Below, one piece after another: positions 47,137 through 59,100 of a stretch of 64,000 nucleotides of DNA (the stretch's first letter is position 1; every line of letters starts with the position of its first letter). The notes beneath the pieces were generated by a model that saw nothing but the letters and a program-made list of their open reading frames with translations, had not been told where the DNA came from and made no database searches. Both the position numbers and the translations under genes were made by a program. The DNA is from Guadua angustifolia (Eukaryota > Streptophyta > Magnoliopsida > Poales > Poaceae): the NCBI GenBank assembly GCA_036346375.1, contig CM070503.1, positions 930,001 to 994,000 of the forward strand. The letters are read 5' to 3'.

Positions 47137-50100
47137 ATGGTGGCGGCGCTGTGGCAGCCGCAGGAGGAGGGGCTCCGCGAGATCTGCAGCCTCCTCGAGG
47201 CCCACATCTCCCCCAACTCCGACCAGGCCCGCATCTGGCACCAGCTCCAGCACTACAGCCAGTTCCCCGACTTCAACAACTACCTCGCCTTCCTCCTCGT
47301 CCGTGGAGAGGTCATCCCCCTTCCTCCTCCCACCACCCCAACCGCTCGCCTCTTTTCATAGCCATGCCGTCGCCCTAGGGTTTTGGGCTGCTCACGGATG
47401 CTCCGATGCCGCTGCGGCTGCCGGATTATATATAGGATGCCTTCGCCATTCTGTGCTGTTTCGATCTGAAACCACACGACGCTATTCTGTTTGCTATGTT
47501 TTCGGGGCTTTAGAGCTTGCTCTTGCTGCGTTTCATTGCTAGGCTAGAGCTCAATTCGGTTGCTATATGAGGAGGTGCGATTTGCTTGCTGCTGGTACCG
47601 CTCAAATTACTACTGTACAGTATACTACAATGGCAAGACTAGTTGTGTTAATCGGTCCTTTGGGGTGGTGAGGCAGCTCCTTTATTATCGCATAGATTTC
47701 AGGGTTGCGTCTAGAGTTTCAGTCAGTGCACTGCCAGTTTGGTATGAACCAGTCAGGCGGTGCTTCCGTGGAGAAGACACACACACACACAAGGCTGCCT
47801 CCCTTTCGTGGTAGTTTTAGCTGTCATGTTGGTACGCGGGACTCTATAGTAGGGTTTAGATTTTGCAAGTGTATCGTGCATTTGGTGTCAAAAGGTATTT
47901 TGGCCGCTACTAAACCTCTGTTTTTATGTTTTGTGTCTCTACCGCTTGCCATTGCAGTGTCTTATATTGTGATAAATGCTTTCTCAAGTGCACACTCAGA
48001 AAATTATAGACGAATCATCAAATCAATTGAATGAATTATGTGACATTATAAAGGCAGAAGGCAAACAACACCTGGAAACATCGAGAGCCATAGGGCAGTC
48101 ACTAATGCAATACGGATCTCATATTTATATGGCTACTTGTTCCACTTAGTTGCTCGATCTCTAGTGTTACCGAGGTTTGACTTATGATGGGCTCAGGCCT
48201 CAGGACAGGCAGCACCATATGAACGCTTCAAGGTGGGGTGACCACCTGTTAACCACTATTATAGAACATTGCTCTTGCACGCTAGTTAGAGCTACAAATA
48301 GAATCGAAGCTATCTTTTTTTTCTTCCTTTAAGGGTTTCGAGGAACGCCTTGCCTTGCGATGGAAATGTCTACAATTGAAACAATACGGCAGTGTGTTCC
48401 ATAGTATTATTAAGGAAATTACACATTTAAGATCTTGTACGTAGTTTTCCTTCTGGAAATTACACGAGTTATTCTATTGCTTATTTTACGTTTAGACCAG
48501 AATAGCAACTCAGGCACTAAGATACTAAACAGTTAATTGAATCATCTCTTCAACAGTTCGCATGATATACATTTAATCAACCCATCAAGATGGGATGAGA
48601 AATTCAGAATAGCCTGTTCCGCTTACTTTTTATTTAAGAATGCTTTAGCTTTTATATGTAGCGACTGATGGCAGGAATTTTTAGATGGTTTTCCATCTCA
48701 TGTAGATTTATCCATGCAAGAAATCTGTAGATTCTCAGCCTTCTGGAGTAAAATTTGGTCTTGATATGGTTATGGATTCTAGATCCAGATAGTGTATGTG
48801 GTCTTGCTGACATCAGTAAATCTCCTGCTTGTACCAGGAAAATCTTTTGAAGTAAGGCAAGCTGCTGGTCTTCTATTGAAAAACAATCTACGGGCGACTT
48901 TCAGTTCCATGCCTCCTGCATCTCAGCAATACATTAAGTCTGAGTTGTTGCTATGTATAGGGCAACTAATAAAGCAATTAGATCCACAGTTGGGACAGTT
49001 ATCAGTGTACTTTTTCAAATTGTTCGAGTTGCAGGATGGATTGAGTTGTTTCATGCTCTACATCAATGTTTGGACAGTAATGATCTGGATCATATGGAAG
49101 GTGCTATGGATGCTATATACAAGGTAATAAACATCACTCCTGCTATATTTGAGCTACTGATTTTGTACATAGAAAACTTGAACTAGATGATAACTGTATA
49201 ACATGACGGAAGTCCCACTAGTTTGTAGCTACAAGTAAAGCAATCATGCAGTAGTGAATAGTGTAATATGAATCGGACATGTCTACTTTTTGAAGACAGT
49301 TTGCGTGCTCAAAAGCTTGATTTTGATGACAGATATGTGAGGATCTTCCTGAAGAGCTGGATGCTGATGTTCCTGGTTTGTCTGAACGACCAATAAATGT
49401 ATTCATGCCAAGGTTACTGCAGGTTTGCATTACATCTATAGCTACCAACTATTTTTACCTAGGCAGTGTGCGCTTTGACTTCCACACACTGTAAATGGTG
49501 ACTTTTATACGTGTCTATGCACCAACCGCTTGTATATTTGAACTAACCATGCCTCTGTGGCGGTATACACATGCTCGTACACTCTAGTTTAACATGTTTA
49601 CATATTTCATTCTAACACAGTCACTTCGATTGTTTTTCAGTTTTTCCAGTCTCCACAAGCAAGTCTTAGAAAACTAGCACTGGGCTGTATTAATCAGTAC
49701 ATTGTGGTGATGCCGTCGGTAAGAGCCCCCCCCCCCCCCCTCCTTCCTCCTTCCCCCTCCTCATGTTGCTCAATGTTCTTGACTAATCATTTGGATTTAT
49801 ATGTAGGCGCTGTATATGTCCATGGATCAGTACCTTCAGGGCTTATTCAACCTAGCAAAGGATCCTTCAGCAGATGTTCGAAACTGGTATTTTACTATGG
49901 ATAATTACACTTTATGATGCGCAGATGCACTACTTGTTTGTAATTTTGTATTGACAGGGTTCAAATTCTGAAGTGCATACAAATATAGTTATTGTATAAC
50001 TCAGTTGCTTTCCTTTTATGCCATGTGAGTTCTTTTCCTAGTTGACTTGTCTGCAACTGCAAATCATAACGAGTATCTGTAGGTGCTGCTATGTACTGTT

Positions 50101-53100
50101 CATTTGTTGAATTGCATATATCTTGGTAATTCTCCTAGTTGACTTGTCTGCAACTGCAAATCATAACGAGCATCTGTAGGTGGTGCTCTGTACTGTTCAT
50201 TTGTTGAATTGCATATATCTTGATAATTCTCCCTATTTCTTTGATAGGTTTGTTCGCCTGGGTTCAGCTCATTGAAGTCGCCCATCAATTTTGGAGGTAA
50301 TATCACGTTCTCGCTGCTTATTTAGATTCTATTTGTTGTCCTCAGTCCTCACCAAGCAATTCATAGACATATAATCAATGTTGCAATTTCTTTTATCCTT
50401 TCTTCTTTATGTTTTTCTCCCACGAAACTTTTGATGCGCCTTATGAAAGGTCTACTATGCCATGAATCTTGTCATTACATTATTTAATAGTCAGCGAAAT
50501 CACCCCATTGAGCTCAGAGTGCATGCCATTCCATCTATGCTGCTTGTTTGTCTGTAGAACTTACTAATCTTCATGGGTAGATTTTTTGGTCAATTACTCA
50601 GTTGTTTATGCTTAGATAGTCTTATGCTAGATCTGACATTGGCTAACAAATCTGCAGCCGCATTTGAAAACTGTTACTGAATTGATCCTGCAAGCTAATA
50701 AAGATTCGGATGATGAAGTTGCTTTGGAGGCTTGTGAATTCTGGTATGTTTTCTGTCAACATGATAAATTCGATATGACATATTCGAACTTTGTATTTTC
50801 AATTTTTTTTGTTAATTATTCTTTCTAATTCTTTAAATTTAATAGTTTTAATCCTTACATTAGTCAAAACAAACTATGATTGACTGATGACATTGGTAGG
50901 AGTTTTTGATCTTGTTTATTGCATTGTTAAGAGTACTGACTATGGGTAAACTTCTCAGGTCTGCGTACTGTGATGTAAGCATGCCTCCTGAAGGGTTGCG
51001 GGAGTTCTTGCCACGCTTAATCCCGGTACATAAATTTTCCTTATCTAAACTAACGCGGATACATGTCGGAGCAGGTTACAATTTTTTAACACCATTTTTA
51101 TAATTTTTTTCTTATCTTCTAGACTTTGTTATCAAACATGATCTATGCTGATGATGATGAATCACTCGCTAATGCTGAGGTGTGGTAAATTTGTTATATC
51201 TTGCAAGTTTCAATTGTGTGTCATCAGTGATAGTGGCTTGCTCTGATAAATATTATATGTTTTCAGGAAGACGAATCCTTTCCTGACAGGGACCAGGTTG
51301 GTTATATCTTCTGTAATTGTATGTTTTCAGTAACAGTGGGTCAATTTTATGCTTGGCTCCATCTGTGAGTAATCATATGAGCTTACACTTGTGTTTGGTC
51401 TATGGAGTGGAGTGAACACAGCTTAACCTGCAGTCCTGTAATGCTGAACCATAAAATTCATATTAGAGGTTTTGTTAGTTATTTTTTGAAGTTAGTCACT
51501 ACTACCATCATAAGAAAAATGCCATGGTCATGTTTAGGCAGTTTAGTATGACATTAAGTTTTACACTTATGCTAACCCTCACTAAGTTTTACATGTTTAT
51601 GATCTTTTTTTCCCCTGCTTCAAATAAGATGTAGAAAATTGTGTAACAGGATCTGAAGCCCCGTTTCCATGCCTCTCGATTACATGGATCTGAAACTGGA
51701 GAAGATGATGTGAGTTTAGAAATATTATATATTTTTAAAAGCCGCAAAATGACTTTCGCCTACTTATACTTTGTAAATTTAAAGTTTGCAAAAAATTACT
51801 GATGATATGTACAGGATGATGATGATGCTGTAAATGTTTGGAATTTGCGGAAATGTAGCGCTGCCGGGTTGGATGTCCTTTCTAATGTTTTTGGGGACGA
51901 CATTCTTCCAACTTTAATGCCTTTGATTCAGGTAATTTTCGTTTCTGGTTCTGTGGTCTATCATGACTGTTGAATTTATTAAGCTTTTTTTTAATTGGGG
52001 CTGTGATGCATTCATTGGCTTGAACCATTACTCAAACTAGGCACTTGAGCTAGCATTCCTCTGATCTGAATCTGGAAATTATAAACCTCGATATCAAACC
52101 CATCTCGTTGCAAGGAACTTTTTTTTTGGAAAACTGGTGCCTGATAATTTATGGCTGCATAGTTGGTAGTGGACTAGTGGCTTCTGGCTGGTTACAATAA
52201 TTACTATAGGCTTAGGTCCTCATAGAAGTCTGAATAAACCAGGCTTCTTAGATGAGCTTTGGGATGATGGCTTAAGCTTATCAGTTATGATTTGGCTTGA
52301 AATGAGGTTTCTGATAGTCTATTCTGGGGTAAAGACTTTTACATTGATACATGTAATTGCTGTGACGCCGTTGTCGCGTTCCTGTTTTTTGTGGTCCTCC
52401 TTGTCCATTGTCTTTGGGTTTGGACTCTTGATGTAATCCGGTTTTATTTGCTGTTTTTGTAGTATCCTTTGTTAGTGGCTTATCTAGTTAATGAACTTGG
52501 CTGAAAACTACACATACATATATCTAGAGAGAGAGAGAGAGGTATACCCTACATATGCACATGATTTGCTCAATACATGGATGCCACTGTATGATAGACT
52601 TTGATTCTGGCCGGATATGTGTGCACGCTCGTCCAAAAGAATAGATACCCAAGTAACTGCATGTGGGCCCCAAGTTGAAGGAGAACACATGTTGATGCTT
52701 CTCCTGAATTTTCCTTTCCACATCAATAGTATATGTCCCAAGGTCATACAAACTACTAAAATATTTATATTGAAGTGCAGCGGCGATATTAAAGTTCAAA
52801 CCTCTTTTGAAGTATTCCTTCTCTTTTAGTGCACCAGTGATATCGGCACGTCGTCTTGCACATTTCAATTCAACATAGCAATATTGGATTGATTTGCACC
52901 CTTGTGTAATACTCTCCACATGGTGAACTAATTCCCACTCATAATAGGGTGGCACGAACTCGCTTCTCATGATCACCTTTAAATCTTCCCAAGTTTTGAT
53001 GAGGTATCTTCTACCAAAAATTTGTTGCCACCAATCATATGCATAATCTTTAAACTCTCTAGTGGCTCTTATCACCTCATTAGCCTTTGGAATCATTCGA

Positions 53101-56100
53101 ATTTTAAACACCCATTCCATTTGTACTTCCCATGCAAGATATTCTTTCGGATCATTATTTCCATAGAAGGTACAATACTAATACTTGTATCCAGCCATGG
53201 TTAGTTAACAAAAGAACAAGTATACAATTACGAATGTATGCAGGTATGTGTGGAATCACTCAATCTCACCATTTTTACTAAATTAAGTTCTCACCTTTCC
53301 AAAGTGAATGAAGGTCGAAAACTTACACTTCGGTTGTCGTAGAAGTCAATGATGGTGATGATCAAACAAATAAAAGAGTGAACCGGAAGCACTACAGCGG
53401 TGGTTTGGTGGAGCTTGGTATGGATATATGTAGCAAGGAGTGATATATATGTAACTCAGTTAATGCAAAATCAAATAATAATCCAAAAGTTAACAATGCC
53501 CTAAGTTGCTATCATAGGATATAGGATAAAGCTAGCAAAAAAGGATGTCTAACAAAGTGGATATAAGCACCATGCACCGTAGTTATTAAGTCGTCAAGTC
53601 GAGTCGAGTTCCAGCATACTAAGTTGAGTTCTATGCTTTAAGCAATAGTTTAAGACATGTTTAAGTACTATTTTGCATGAAATAAAGAGCATAACACATA
53701 AGCACGGTAATGAGTTGTTGTACTGTTTCTTACCTTTTTGAGCAATGAGCAATAACTAAGTGACAGAGAGTAGAGCAATGAGCAATAACTTAGTGGCAGA
53801 CTTGAAAGCAAACTTGAACAATATTAGTAATCTAATCAAATGACCATTCGACAAGTAAATGAACATTACAACAGAAATGTACCATACCAACATGTATCAC
53901 GTATGCAGACTATACAAATTGCACATAGCCACAAACAGGATAACAGACAGCCGCATAGCAAGTAAATTAGTAAAATGACCTCATGGAAATTAAATAAGGT
54001 AGCAAATTGTCATAACTAAGTGATGAGTTCTTAATGACAATAAAACATTAGGACAACAAGTTCATAAGTTATAATGGGGCAAAAGTAAGACCAAAGGCCA
54101 CATCTTGACAAGGCACCAAAAGTCCAACACCAAAGTCCAAATCCAAAACGTCCTCATCAAAGCCTCCTCAAATTAGTCATTCGAGCTAAAATGATCCATG
54201 CCAAGCATGACATACTTGTCGATTAATCGTCTATTAGTCGCGATTAATCGCCCGACTTGATAACTATGTTGTGCACCAACTGAGAAACATGAAATGCAAT
54301 AGATATAGCAAAGCACACAAAAAATTGAAATTTGTCCCTTTAAAAATTCCTCCCGAGAGCACTTCTTTTTTCAATTTTTTTCTTTTTTTAACCGTTTCTT
54401 TTTTTAAGTTGCTCTCAGCTTGCCTTCCTTAGATTTTGTGCAGTACCACCTTTTCTCAAAAAAAAAAAAAAACTCACGATCTCAACCAAGCACACATGGC
54501 ACAAGGCAACAACTTTATTTTGGTGGGGCCACAAGCATACGATATCTGTTATAGGCATGGTTATCATGGCGCCCCGGCGAGGCAAGTCGCCTCTGGGGCG
54601 CCTAGACGCTTAGGCGAGGATTAGGTGACAAAAAAAATCCATTAATATCAGTATATTACCTATACATATATAGCAATATCAGTATATCCCTTTTTCTCTT
54701 AGTCTTAAATCCCCATTGGCCCTTCACGGCTCACTGGGTGGCCCAATCGAGCCCGCCTCCTCTTTTGCTCTGAACCAAATGTTGTGCCGCAGTTCTTGGT
54801 CTCCTATTTTGCTCACTCGCTATCGAGCTAAAGCGATGTGCTGCACTTCCTCATCCGCGACCACAACCCACCACGGACGTAGCACTGTCATAATTTATGG
54901 AACTTCTTGAAGCTTGATCATCATATGAAAATTTTATAGAAACAATAATGATACATTAGGACCATTCACAAAAATTTTCAAAATTTTTTAACGTGATTTG
55001 AACCATTTTTCATTTGGTTGAATTTTGCTGGTAAGGCTTTACCAGGACAGTAGCACTGTTTGAATTTTTAAAAATTCATGAAGCTTAATTATCATCTGAA
55101 AATTTTATGGTAACATTAGTGATGCATCATAACGATGAACAAAATATTTCAAATTTTTTTAACGTGGTTTGTTTTATTTTTCATTTGATTCAAACTTGTT
55201 GGTCAGCGTTTTATCAGGACAGTAGCAATGTTTGAATTTTAAAAATTCTTCAGAACTAGCAGTGTAGCACTTAGCACTAGCACAATAGCATTGGCTAAAA
55301 GGGGTGCAGAGAGCAACAGTAGCAGCAGTAGTTAGCATGAGGGGGAGGGGGATCAGGATCTCACTGTAGTGAGGGGGGAGGGGGACGAGAGGGAGGGCAC
55401 TTGTGAGTATAACAGACATGAGCTCGTTCGAGGCAGCGGGAGGCCTCCAACCGACCGTTGTGGTGGATGATAATAGGCAACATCACTTGTTCATCGGTGA
55501 CGGGACCACGAATTGGCTGTCGAGGTAGTCAATTAGAGGAGGCGGAGCTCCTCGTTGCTGTCGAGGTGGATTCCTGGCAGTGGAGGCTCAAATCTAGGTG
55601 GCGGCGGCGGAGCTCCTCTTGTAGCAGCTAGGATTGCCCATCTCTCTCGGTGTGTTTCTATTTGACCCCCTCCATCTGGACATCTGGTTTTCCTTTTGCC
55701 CTCTATCGGGTCTGCATGCCCCTAGTCGCTCGCCATTCTCAAGCCGTCATGTTGTCTAATCGTCGAGAGCAAAGCCTGGATGTCTAGGCAGTCACCTAAT
55801 CCACTCCCGTCAAGGTGACAAGTCCTGGTGTTCCCCCTTGGCTGTTGCGACGCCTACGCGGCGACTAGGCAACATCATGACAACTATGCGCCAATGCGTT
55901 TGTAAGGTTTCAACATTTAAGCACTAAGGTAAAGTCCCTCCACATGTGCTAAAGACTTGTCATCTTGGGAAGTGTTGATGGCTACCTGCACTTTGGCAGC
56001 TTTTTCATGCCTTTTGCCATTTGGTAAAACTGTGGGTTATGATGACTTTTTTTTGCGGTTTACTCATCTTCCTTTTAAATACCATTGCAATTTTGTGTTT

Positions 56101-59100
56101 GCTTGAAAATAATGCAAAACTCTCCCTTAATCACTGGAATTTGTTAATAATTATGACTAGCATGGCACAGAAATCCTAAAAGCTATTCCCTAAAGTTGCA
56201 ATGTTCATCAAAAGTATAAAATCCTGATTGCGAAACCAGGTACTGCAGTAGGTGGCTAGTAACTAGCTGTTTTCAGAATCCTGTTTGGCTGTTCCCTATA
56301 CTATTGGATTGTTGGCCAAGTATGTATAACAGTATAAGTTCAGGAGCTTTTCTGTTGTAGTCGGTGCTTAGTACAGTGTTTATTGATGTATTCTGTTTCT
56401 AACCTTGAATCTTTTGGAGAACCATACATCAATTTCTGTAATTTTGCAGCAAAACTTGGCACGGACAGATGATGATGCTTGGAAGGAGAGGGAAGCTGCT
56501 GTTTTGTCTATTGGTGCTATAGCAGAGGGATGCATTACTGGATTATATCCCCACCTTCCACAGGTAATTTTAATGACTAATTGCTGATATATTCATGTGC
56601 ATTGCTAGAATGGTAATCCAAATCTCTCCTTGGTTATGGTACAATTGACTAAAACCTCATTAAGAAAGCGTATCATGCGTCAAATCATGTTGAGGGCCTG
56701 TTTGAGGGGAGCTGTAACATTTCTGAAAAGCTGTTTTTTTGGCTTTTTGGGCTGAAAAGTAGATGTAGCTTTTTATAAAAGATCGTTTGACAAATAGCTA
56801 ATTTCCTTCAATAATAAACTGCAAAAGGTGTTTAGCCCATTTTCAAATTTTGGCTTTTGCTAGTTATATATGGCTTCTAGCATATACCAAAAGTTTGCTT
56901 AAAAGTCGAAATGTTTGGGTGCCTGAAACAATCATGGTGGATAACATTCCTTGAATTTAGTTTTCGTAGCAATTTAATTAGCATGAATCGTTTAGAACAT
57001 AGCCATGAAATTGCTTCTCAATATCTGGTAAGTTTGAAATTTTTATTGCAGTAAGGCATTGTTGATGCAATCATTAGTTCTCTACAGGTTAAACTTCACC
57101 CATTCTAAAATTATCTGATTTCTGTTTGTGAGAAGGAAGGGTTTGGAAGAATTGGAATATCTTCATTGGTAGAGAAGGTGCATACATATAGACATACATG
57201 CATTCTAGCTATGGTAATCTATCTCTAAGTATAGCAACAATCTCCTAATATGGTACAACCGGATATCAATGCATGCGTAAGCCAAGAATGGCAGGAGAGG
57301 ATATGGCGATGCATGATTGGGTGTCCGTCCAAATATGGATGACAATAGATGGTAGTCTAACATCCCCGTTAATCTCAAATGGAGCCGCACGACGGTGAGA
57401 TTGGTCCTGAACTCCTGGAAGATGGAAGACGGAAGACCCTTGGTGAAGATGTCAGCATATTGATGAGAGGTAGGCACATGTAGAACGCGAACTTCGCCAA
57501 GGGCAACGCGCTCACGGACGAAGTGAAGGTCGATCTCCACATGCTTGGTGCGTTGGTGCTGGACCGGATTGGTGGAGAGGTAGACGGAGCTGACGTTGTC
57601 GCAGTAGACGATGGTAGCCCGGCGAAGAGGTTGGTGTAGTTCGTGAAGAAGTTGACGGAGCCAGCAAGCTTCGGCGACACCATGAGCCACCCCTCGATAT
57701 TCGGCCTCGGCACTAGAGTGAGACACAGTGTGTTGTCACCTGGAAGACCAAGAAATAAGGTTGTGGCCAAGAAAGGCACAATATCCAGAACTAGAGCGCC
57801 GAGTATCAGGACACCCGGGCCAATCCGCATCGGTGTAGACGGTGAGATCATGAGGACCGCCGCAAGTGAGCTGAATGCCATAGTGAAGAGTGCCCTTGAG
57901 GTAGCGAAGGATCCGCTTGATCAATTGGAAGTGATGATCGCGCGGGTCGTGCATGTAGAGACATGCTTGTTGGACAGCATGAGAAATGTCCTACAGTGAA
58001 GGTCAGTATCGCAGGCACCGCCAAACTCCTGTAGAGAGTCTGCCGGCGACGGGTCAGTCCTCCATCACCGAGAGCTTGGGCGCGGCTTCAATGGGAGGGT
58101 GCAGGATGGCACTCATCATGTTGCGCTACGCACAGAAGATCTCTTGCGCATACTTAGCCTGGGAGAGGAAGAGTCCAGCCGTATGGTGAGAGACCGCAAC
58201 GCCCAAGAAGTAGTGGAGGGCACCGAGATCACTCATGGCGAATTCGTGCTTGAGGGTGTCGATGAAGCGCCGAAGAAGGGCCGGTGTAGAGGCGGTGAGG
58301 ATGATGTCATCGACGTACAGGAGGAGGTAGACGGTGTCGGTGCTGGAGCGGTAGATGAACAGCGACGAGTCGGATTTGGAGTTGGTGAAGCCGGTGGAAG
58401 TGATGAAGGCGTGAAAGCGACTGTACCAAGCCCGAGGGGCTTGTTTGAGGCCGTACAGTGACTTGTTGAGGCGGCATACATGATGAGGCCGGTCGGGGTC
58501 GACGAAACCAGACGGTTGTTGAGCATAAACCGTCTCGTTAAGAGTGCCGTTGAGGAAGGTGTTCTTGACATCGAGCTGGTGAATGGGCCATGCTTTGCCG
58601 ACGGCGATGGAGAGCACGGTCCGAATGGTAGCGGGTTTGACCACCGGACTGAATGTCTCGTCGTAGTCAATGCCGGGCTGTTGGGAGAAGCCACGGAGGA
58701 CCCAACGAGCTTTGTAGCGGGCGAGGGAGCCGTCGGAGTTGAATTTGTGCTTGAAAATCCACTTGCCGGTGACGATGTTGGCACGAGGGGGAGGCTCCAC
58801 CAATTCCCAAGTGTGGTTGCTGACAAGAGCAGTGTACTCATCGAGCATGGCCGCCTTCCAGTGAGGATCGTTGAGGGCACTGCGGTAGGTCTTTGGTTCG
58901 GGAGAAAGACTGGGCGCAGTGGTGGTGTGAAGCTGGTACAGCGGTGGAGGAAGGGTGCCGTCTCTGCTCCGCGTCACCATGGGATGAAAAGACACCGGTG
59001 GAGTAGCATCCGCAACCTGGCGCTCCACCAGTTGGGTCGCGGCAGCCGTGCCGTCGGGAGAGGCCGCCTGGTGATACCGTGGTTTGGCGGTGAAGACATG

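Larger units (their letters stand above)
33985..53028 (+). repeat. 19.04-kb tandem duplication, copy 2
   Basis: This is the head-to-tail second copy. It ends at about 53028, where CTACCAAAAATTTGTTGC runs on into CACCAATCATATG, whereas copy 1 at the same point turns into GCTAAACATT. The shared TTTGT-GC / TTTGTTGC wording at both breakpoints is a short microhomology. Copy 2 is the one joined to the remaining transportin-1 exons. Confidence 0.95.

Noticed and set aside
56694..56935. Possible MITE starting GGGCCTGTTTGAGG
   Set aside because: The right side lacks the matching inverted end, so no boundaries can be supported.
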